Positions 15,010 through 19,820 of a stretch of DNA of 19,820 nucleotides are shown one piece after another (the stretch's first letter is position 1; each line of letters begins with the position of its first letter). The position numbers were made by a program, and so were the translations under genes. Below the pieces are notes generated by a model. The model searched no databases and was not told where the DNA came from. It saw only the letters and a list, made by a program, of their open reading frames with translations. Origin of the DNA: JANXVV01 sp038230975 (GTDB lineage Bacteria > Planctomycetota > Phycisphaerae > Tepidisphaerales > Tepidisphaeraceae); assembly GCA_038230975.1 (NCBI GenBank), contig JBBRMF010000075.1, positions 1 to 19,820 on the forward strand. Reading direction: 5' to 3'.

Positions 15010-16815
15010 TCATTTCTGTACGGGCTTGGGAAACGTGCATTTGCCATGAAAAGGGCCATTGCCAAAAAACGCGGAGACTGCGGGATCAAAACCACCCATC
15101 CGATAGATGATGATCCCATCGGCACCGATCTTGCGCTGGAGCGCCACGCGTTGCGCCCAGGTGGAAAGTGTCCAGCTTTGGTGTACCTCTGGCATGCCAC
15201 CGATGGCCGGGAAATACAACGCACGATTCGCCCGAAAGATTTCAAGTTGTTGCTTGAGCACGGATGAATCGGCAGACACCTCGTCATAATTCATCGGCGA
15301 TCCGTAATCAAGCATCGCGGCGGAAACGGCCCAATCCTGCCCGCATTCGCGGGCTTCGATCGGATCCGAAAGTAGGCAAGCGATGACTGAAGTGCTCGGG
15401 CGCACCTTCTTAACGGCGTCGCGGACGCGCCGAATGATGCCGGTTACTTTCTCGGCGCGGTATTCGCGGATCTTCGCCCATTTTGCTGGATCACCGGAAA
15501 CATTGCCTTCGCGAATATCAATTCCGTAACGTTGAAGTATTTGCTGGCGATTGTTTTCATCGTAGTTCAACGCCGTTTCAGTGGGATATCGAATTGCATC
15601 CAGACCGATGGCGTCCAGGTCGTATGTTTCCGCCAGCTCAGTGAAAAGTCGCACGAGGAAATCCGCTACTTCGGGATTGGCCGGATCAGGAAAGACGGGC
15701 ATGTTCGCGTCGGGTCCGTGGGCGAACCAGTTCGGGTGCTTCTGGAGAAGGATCGCGTCGGCAGCGGGGGTCGTAGTTCCATACAGGGCCGCGACATAGC
15801 CGAATGCCTTGATACCACGGCGATGAGATTGATCGATGGAGTATTTCAGCGCATCAAACGTTTCCCATCCGGCTGAAACAGGCACTAGCTTTGAATGATA
15901 GATCACCGACATCCATGAGCCCAGCGAATGGTAGACACCGTTGCAGCCTGTCTTTTCAAGGATGCCGACGTAGTGGTCGCAACCCTCAGCGGTGTTGGCG
16001 ATCCCGTGATACAGCATTCTGGCTTCAACGATTTTCGTCGACATCGCATCCGGAAACATCGCCACCCAGGCATCGTGACTCAGCGCCTGGGCAGCGGTGA
16101 TCCACTGCTCGGTGGCACCGGCCAGATCGATTGGGGTCTTAGCCAAAAGGGCCGATGCCTTTGCCAGGTGATTTTGGCTGGCGACCACAGTGGCGTCTAC
16201 ATTCCCAATTCTCGCCAGATGTTGCGACAAATCGTCAACTTTTCGCTTTAGGAGCGACTCGGGCGCAAGTTCTTCACTCGGAGTGACGGAAACCTGGTCC
16301 ACAAAAATCTTGCCGCGCGAGGAACGCCCGGCAATACTAATGAGAATCTTTTCGATGGGCGCATCCAGGTTGGCGGTGACGGAAACCGTGAACCGTTTCC
16401 AATCGTATGTGCCAGCGGGAATCTTGATATAGAAATGCGTCGCGGAGGAATACGGCTGATTTTTGTAAAGCAGGTGTCCGTACACAAAAGCGTAGTCTGC
16501 TTTGTCCGCAAGGCTCACATCGTCAGCCTTGACGAATGCACTGAGCGTGAACGCCTGAATCTGCGGTGACAGGATTTCCTGCCGCCATTGGTGTTCCCTG
16601 CTGTCGCCGAGCAGCAATGCAGAAGCGGCTCCGTGATAATGTTCGCCCGTGAGTTGAAGTGGAGTGTATTTGGATGCGGACGGTGTCCAGTAGCGAGGTT
16701 GGTCCAGGTGTACCGGATCATGCTCCTCAAAACTTCTGTTTTTAAGCAGTTGTTGCGATCTCGCCGGCATCACGAAAACGCAGACGAGTAATGTCCAACG
16801 GACGATCCAGTGCAT
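15010..16815 (-). CDS. secreted GHL10-type glycosidase-like protein with N-terminal carbohydrate-binding-like domain
   Basis: The 601-residue product starts at an ATG six bases after GGAGG. Residues 1-20 form a signal peptide (core WTLLVCVFVMPA, cut near ARS/QQ). Residues of about 21-185 resemble a jelly-roll carbohydrate-binding module (LLKNRSFEEHDPVHLDQPRYW ending, GKIFVDQVSVTP). A helical linker follows to about 240. The C-terminal part, about 250-590, is a TIM-barrel similar to glycosyl-hydrolase-like family 10 (GHL10/DUF187): HRRGIKAFGYVAALYG, YDLDAIGLDAIRYP, then AAMLDYGSPMNYDE and GADGIIIYRMGGFD. The acidic residues in LDAIGLDAIRYP are candidates for the active site. It probably degrades an extracellular or periplasmic glycan whose products are taken up by the symporter encoded next. 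It is first in its own unit, behind the repeat at 16824-16856. Confidence 0.82.
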   Translation of the reverse strand: MHWIVRWTLLVCVFVMPARSQQLLKNRSFEEHDPVHLDQPRYWTPSASKYTPLQLTGEHYHGAASALLLGDSREHQWRQEILSPQIQAFTLSAFVKADDVSLADKADYAFVYGHLLYKNQPYSSATHFYIKIPAGTYDWKRFTVSVTANLDAPIEKILISIAGRSSRGKIFVDQVSVTPSEELAPESLLKRKVDDLSQHLARIGNVDATVVASQNHLAKASALLAKTPIDLAGATEQWITAAQALSHDAWVAMFPDAMSTKIVEARMLYHGIANTAEGCDHYVGILEKTGCNGVYHSLGSWMSVIYHSKLVPVSAGWETFDALKYSIDQSHRRGIKAFGYVAALYGTTTPAADAILLQKHPNWFAHGPDANMPVFPDPANPEVADFLVRLFTELAETYDLDAIGLDAIRYPTETALNYDENNRQQILQRYGIDIREGNVSGDPAKWAKIREYRAEKVTGIIRRVRDAVKKVRPSTSVIACLLSDPIEARECGQDWAVSAAMLDYGSPMNYDEVSADSSVLKQQLEIFRANRALYFPAIGGMPEVHQSWTLSTWAQRVALQRKIGADGIIIYRMGGFDPAVSAFFGNGPFHGKCTFPKPVQK

Positions 16816-16823
16816 CGGAAGCC

Positions 16824-16856
16824 TCCGACTTTGTTTATCTCGTAAACAAAGTCGGA
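16824..16856. promoter_or_regulatory. predicted ROK repressor operator 2 (perfect palindrome)
   Basis: Perfect 14-base arms, TCCGACTTTGTTTA and TAAACAAAGTCGGA, flank the spacer TCTCG. The core TTTGTTTA-N5-TAAACAAA is at 16830-16850. It covers the -10 and spacer of the promoter for the GHL10-type gene and part of its GGAGG ribosome site. ROK-family xylose repressors of Bacillus are known to use operators with similar TTTGTTT/AAACAAA arms, which supports the link with the adjacent ROK gene. Confidence 0.75.
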
Positions 16857-16862
16857 AGTCAA
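16834..16862 (-). promoter_or_regulatory. predicted promoter of the GHL10-symporter operon
   Basis: On the minus strand TTGACT (16857-16862) and GATAAA (16834-16839) are 17 bases apart. The start of transcription would fall near 16827, leaving a leader of about 12 bases that carries GGAGG (16822-16826). The promoter lies in the 54-base gap after the ROK gene, so the operon can be transcribed separately from the repressor. Confidence 0.55.
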
Positions 16863-16869
16863 CATCAAA

Positions 16870-18138
16870 TCAAGTCAGTGTTGATTCTGCGGGTACGGGC
16901 GCGCTCATTCCCGAGTGACGCAGTTCGGGGAGCTCAAACAGTTCCTCAGCGATCAGCACGGCAGCGCCAAGCAGCGGCAACTTTTCTTTCTCGGTCGCGC
17001 CGCGCACCACGACGCAAGCTCGCGAGCGGGGCAGCGCCGAAACGTTCACCTGTTCCCGGATCGCGCCCAGCAGCAGTTCCTCCGTGGTATCGATCGCTCC
17101 GCAAATCACGATTTCTTCTGGAGCGAGCAAATTAATGACGTTGGCAATCGCGATCCCAATGTACCGGCCGATGTCGCGAACAATTTCCGAGCATTCAGCA
17201 TCACCATCCTTGGCCAGTTCATAGATCAGTTCCGGCATCAGCGCGCGTCCACGCGCGATTGCGGCACCCAATGCAAGCCCGCGCCCGGAGCTGATCAACT
17301 CCTGGCCGCGCGAGGTGATCGCCGCAGCGCTGACAAATGTTTCCAGGCATCCACGGCTACCGCATTCGCAAGGCTTGCCATTGATGTCGACCATCGTGTG
17401 GCCGATTTCACCGTCCAATCCGTGCATTCCCACGTAGAGTTGTCCGTTGAGCAGGAGGCTCATGCCAATTCCGGTACGCAGCGAAATGATCACCACTTTC
17501 CGATCGAGCAGATGCGGGTGGGTCCACTTCTCGTACAGTGCCGCAAGGTGCATCGATCGCTCAACTTGTACGGGGATTCTCAGTTCTTTCTGAAGCAAGG
17601 GCCCGATGGGTACATCTTTCCATTTGGGCATGTTGGTGGAACTGAGCAGCATGCCCTTCTTCTGATCGATGAGGCCTGGAAGGCTGACGCCAACGCCGAG
17701 CAACTGCCTGCGCGGAACGCCTTCAAGGATCGCTCGGCTCACTTTGAGAATCCTCGCGATGATTCGCTCGGGCGTTTCAAATCGATCGATGTTTTCTTCC
17801 CGGTAATCAAGAAGATTGATCCGAAGGTCCGTCAAGGTTGCTCGTACCCGGTCAGGCTCAAAGTCAATCGCAAGGATGCGCTTGGTCTCGCAATTGACCT
17901 CAAGCATGAGAGGTGGGCGACCGAAACGCGATCCGTCATCGGTGGTGCCGGGTGCTTCACGCAGCAGTTGCTGGTCGATGAGGTGGTTGACGATACTGGT
18001 GACCGTGGCGGGCTTGAGGCCGGTCTTCCGCGCAACTTCAGCCCGGAAAGTGGGTTGCATCACCCTGACGGCGTGAAGAACCAGCCGGTTGTTAAGCCGT
18101 GAAATCAGGTCGGTATTACCGATCTGGGATTGGGACAT
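16870..18138 (-). CDS. ROK-family transcriptional repressor
   Basis: The 422-residue product has an N-terminal winged helix-turn-helix (about residues 20-75: RAEVARKTGLKPATVTSIVN, wing with RFGRPPLML) and a C-terminal ROK domain (ILAIDFEPDRVRATLTDL, LLGVGVSLPGLID). The zinc site C257-x-C259-x4-C264 in CECGSRGCLE is intact, with the preceding GEIGH. The kinase-type catalytic END motif is replaced by ERS before MHLAALYEKW, so this is a regulator, not a sugar kinase. ROK repressors such as NagC, Mlc and XylR release DNA on binding a sugar or sugar phosphate. It sits between the NagB-like gene and the GHL10-type gene, and palindromes of one type precede it, the GHL10-type gene and the CBM9 gene. 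I infer autorepression and control of the whole locus. The ATG is eight bases after AGGA. Confidence 0.9.
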   Translation of the reverse strand: MSQSQIGNTDLISRLNNRLVLHAVRVMQPTFRAEVARKTGLKPATVTSIVNHLIDQQLLREAPGTTDDGSRFGRPPLMLEVNCETKRILAIDFEPDRVRATLTDLRINLLDYREENIDRFETPERIIARILKVSRAILEGVPRRQLLGVGVSLPGLIDQKKGMLLSSTNMPKWKDVPIGPLLQKELRIPVQVERSMHLAALYEKWTHPHLLDRKVVIISLRTGIGMSLLLNGQLYVGMHGLDGEIGHTMVDINGKPCECGSRGCLETFVSAAAITSRGQELISSGRGLALGAAIARGRALMPELIYELAKDGDAECSEIVRDIGRYIGIAIANVINLLAPEEIVICGAIDTTEELLLGAIREQVNVSALPRSRACVVVRGATEKEKLPLLGAAVLIAEELFELPELRHSGMSAPVPAESTLT

Positions 18139-18188
18139 GAGTTACATCCTGCTCGCCGCCTGGGGTCACGCTTGCCCGTGTACCCTGA

Positions 18189-18209
18189 TTTGTTTATTGC
18201 ATGAACAAA
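18189..18209. promoter_or_regulatory. predicted ROK repressor operator 3
   Basis: TTTGTTTA-TTGCA-TGAACAAA on the plus strand, differing from the perfect palindrome at 16830-16850 by one arm base and by spacer sequence. It lies between the -35 and -10 of the ROK gene promoter and overlaps the -10, so it should allow the repressor to limit its own synthesis. Confidence 0.7.
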
Positions 18210-18221
18210 GCGGGCTGTCAA
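18193..18221 (-). promoter_or_regulatory. predicted promoter of the ROK repressor gene
   Basis: On the minus strand a consensus TTGACA (18216-18221) is followed after 17 bases by AATAAA (18193-18198). The predicted start of transcription is near 18186, with a leader of about 48 bases. The arrangement copies that of the GHL10-symporter promoter: same spacing and operator placed over the spacer and -10. The promoter sits in the 99-base gap after the NagB-like gene. Confidence 0.6.
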
Positions 18222-18237
18222 GCAGGTTATTCGTGAC

Positions 18238-19200
18238 TCAGTGGGCGTCGGGAAGGAGTGGTCCGGCCAGTTGACGAATGAAAAATAGCTTCCCCGGGAG
18301 CGTCGGCATGAATGTGCTGGGCAGCCAGGGGTTTGGGCCGTGCTGAAGCGTGACGCAAAGACTCATTGCCTGCCAACTGGCACCGCGATCAGGATAGACG
18401 CCATCCGCGCCACCGATGCAGTAATCGCTTTGAAGAAACAGTCCCGGCCCGATGCTGTTCGCAAAGCAGGGGATCAGCGTGAATCGGCTCATGAAACTGG
18501 TGATGGCGTTCTGCTCAATGGTCAGCGGCTGGAGCGCAACTCCAATGCGGTGAGTCTGTTTCTTCCAGTCATCAATTGAAATGTCCGCTGCCAGTTGCGG
18601 TTCCCAGAACGCAATATGGCATACCCGACCGATCCCATACACCGTGACCAGTCGGCCTCCGCAAGATTTCAAGTCGGCGATCTTCGGGGCATAGGTAGGG
18701 AGGTTTTTCTTCGTGGCGAAATTGCGTTGGGCGGCGGGCACGGTCAGCGGACCCAACGGTTCGAACAATGCCATTTTCATAGCATGTTCGAACCCGCCGG
18801 GTTGATTGCCAGGCATCGTATTGCCGCGACGATCCGACCATTCGTCCATGTTGAAGGTCGTCACGTGTCGGCAGTGTGTGCCGCTTTTTTTGAGTCGCCG
18901 CACGACGGTCTTGTACATTCCCATCGGCCCGACCGGCAGGATGAGTGCCAACTTCTGCTGTCGGCGTGATGTAAGCTCAATCTGGTCGGCGATCGCATCT
19001 CCCATTCGTCGATCCATCGCTTCCAGATCACTTACAGAGACGGGCTTGAACTCGGGATTCCAAAATCGCGCGGGGGCAGTTAATTGTTTCAATCCCAAGC
19101 CGCAGCAGGCATCCATGCGCTTCAGGTTCCAGCCTTTCGGATAGAATCCTTCCAGGAGAGATCCCTTGAGGGTGTTCAGCAAGTTAAGCGTAGTAGTCAT
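18238..19200 (-). CDS. divergent glucosamine-6-phosphate deaminase (NagB)-like protein
   Basis: The 320-residue product matches the NagB/6-phosphogluconolactonase-type fold: LALILPVGPMGMYKTVVRRL (usual LPTGxTPxxMYxxL), VTTFNMDEW (usual TFNMDEY, Asp119 matching the NagB proton-shuttle Asp72), and YGIGRVCHIAFWEP (usual GIGxDGHIAFNEP). In the last motif the catalytic Asp141 of E. coli NagB is replaced by Val193, while His195 and Glu200, matching His143 and Glu148, are kept. NagB converts glucosamine-6-phosphate to fructose-6-phosphate and ammonia; with the Asp lost, the chemistry may be altered, or the protein may be an isomerase or a sugar-phosphate sensor. It is about 50 residues longer than NagB, mainly at the N-terminus. 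It starts three bases after the PIG-L-type gene, so both form one unit that continues beyond the window. Confidence 0.8.
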   Translation of the reverse strand: MTTTLNLLNTLKGSLLEGFYPKGWNLKRMDACCGLGLKQLTAPARFWNPEFKPVSVSDLEAMDRRMGDAIADQIELTSRRQQKLALILPVGPMGMYKTVVRRLKKSGTHCRHVTTFNMDEWSDRRGNTMPGNQPGGFEHAMKMALFEPLGPLTVPAAQRNFATKKNLPTYAPKIADLKSCGGRLVTVYGIGRVCHIAFWEPQLAADISIDDWKKQTHRIGVALQPLTIEQNAITSFMSRFTLIPCFANSIGPGLFLQSDYCIGGADGVYPDRGASWQAMSLCVTLQHGPNPWLPSTFMPTLPGKLFFIRQLAGPLLPDAH

Positions 19201-19203
19201 GCT

Positions 19204-19820
19204 TCAGCCCCGTAAGTCAAAGAGTTGTTTTAACAGATCGATCCGCGGATAAGCGTGACCGCGATGCTGGACGAAGGCTTCGGCATAGGTCGTGCCGAGC
19301 ATCCGACCCCGATCGGCATCGTGCTGCCGGACGGATTCCAGATATTCATCCATGCCATGGTGCGCCCGCAGCCAGTCCCGCTGGCTGGCGTGACAGGCGA
19401 GCATTTCCAACTTTTTCGCATGCTGCGAAGTGATGTCAACCAGGGTTGTGGGTGTGATCGGCTGGCCCAGCGGATCGATGCCTTCGATAGGATCGCAATA
19501 GTAAAGCCATGGCACGCCGGCGTCGTGCGGCAGAGGGACCGTGGAAATGTTCGGAGCCCCGTAAACAAAGCTCGCCGCCCGCGCCAGTAGCGAGACCTGC
19601 TCATGGTCCATCATATAGTCCGCCGCAGCATGGGTGAGGACCAACGAAGGGTTGACCCGTCGAAACAGGTCGTACGTTTTCTGTAGTGTTGGTTTTTCGT
19701 AATCGACAAACCCATCCCGCTCGTCAAGGCAATCGTAAGTGGCTCCAACCAAGCGCGCGGCCTGGGTCGCCTCTGCAGTGCGACTCGCTGATATTGCCCA
19801 GCGGGAATGAGTCATCGTGC
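19204..19820 (-). CDS. PIG-L/LmbE-type deacetylase, 5' end outside the window
   Basis: The visible 205 or so residues match the central and C-terminal part of PIG-L family N-acetylglucosamine de-N-acetylases: SRTAEATQAARLVGATYDCLDERDG (usual REEARRAAxxLGxxxxxLxxxDG), NPSLVLTHAAADYMMDHEQVSLLARAA with the metal-binding His of the xxDH motif, and a C-terminal EMLACHASQRDWLRAHHGMD. The N-terminal AHPDDxE metal motif is not present and must lie past the right edge, as the frame stays open through the ATG at 19815 to the last base. These zinc enzymes remove acetyl groups from amino sugars. Three bases separate its stop from the NagB-like gene. The reaction would supply a free amino sugar to the next enzyme, if both act on the same compound. 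Confidence 0.8.
   Translation of the reverse strand, partial: TMTHSRWAISASRTAEATQAARLVGATYDCLDERDGFVDYEKPTLQKTYDLFRRVNPSLVLTHAAADYMMDHEQVSLLARAASFVYGAPNISTVPLPHDAGVPWLYYCDPIEGIDPLGQPITPTTLVDITSQHAKKLEMLACHASQRDWLRAHHGMDEYLESVRQHDADRGRMLGTTYAEAFVQHRGHAYPRIDLLKQLFDLRG

Noticed and set aside
16915..18102. 395-residue open frame on the plus strand
   Set aside because: It is the antisense of the ROK repressor gene, which has clear wHTH and zinc-site motifs; the plus-strand product shows no family features.
19562..19571. TAAACAAAGC half-site inside the PIG-L-type gene
   Set aside because: It lies in coding sequence with no matching left arm, so it is probably chance.

Overview
The window looks like a piece of a Planctomycetota chromosome, probably of the Phycisphaerae/Tepidisphaeraceae kind. 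That is an inference from gene content: a small membrane protein with a CxxC...YDLRATPxRCPxCG zinc ribbon, an ECF sigma factor followed by a WD40-bearing anti-sigma-like protein, a DUF6797/LamG/propeller secreted protein, and several secreted or sugar-linked enzymes. No rRNA, tRNA, CRISPR array or complete mobile element is visible.

Layout. Positions 1-1022 hold a small hypothetical gene, the zinc-ribbon gene and the relic of a DnaQ-type exonuclease. Positions 1023-3394 (minus) hold an ECF sigma factor and, overlapping it by ATGA, a membrane protein with a LolA/RseB-like domain and a WD40 propeller. Positions 3567-3770 carry the 3' stub of an IS3-family transposase. Positions 3828-6914 (minus) encode a large secreted protein with DUF6797-like, LamG and propeller regions. 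Positions 6915-7691 have no convincing gene, only open strips that may be decayed coding sequence. Positions 7692-10455 (plus) contain a candidate 27-residue leader ORF overlapping the start of a secreted two-domain protein whose C-terminal half is an ADP-ribosylglycohydrolase.

From 10669 to the right edge lies what appears to be one catabolic locus. A minus-strand pair (CBM9-like protein, RraA-like protein) diverges from an acetamidase/formamidase gene. Converging on the latter is a long minus-strand series: PIG-L-type deacetylase (cut by the window edge), a divergent NagB-like sugar-phosphate protein, a ROK-family repressor, a secreted GHL10-type glycosidase-like protein, an SSS sodium:solute symporter and a 71-residue membrane protein overlapping the symporter by ATGA.

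The strongest new observation is a shared operator. A near-palindrome of the form TTTGTTTA-N5-TAAACAAA occurs three times: ahead of the ROK gene, ahead of the glycosidase-like gene, and across the start of the CBM9 gene. In the first two it sits between a TTGAC(A/T) -35 and a -10 spaced by 17 bp; in the third it overlaps a -10 and the start codon. The simplest model is that the ROK protein represses itself and the whole locus until a sugar-derived inducer appears. De-N-acetylase, deaminase-like and amidase genes together suggest an N-acylated or amino-sugar substrate, but the substrate cannot be read from the sequence.
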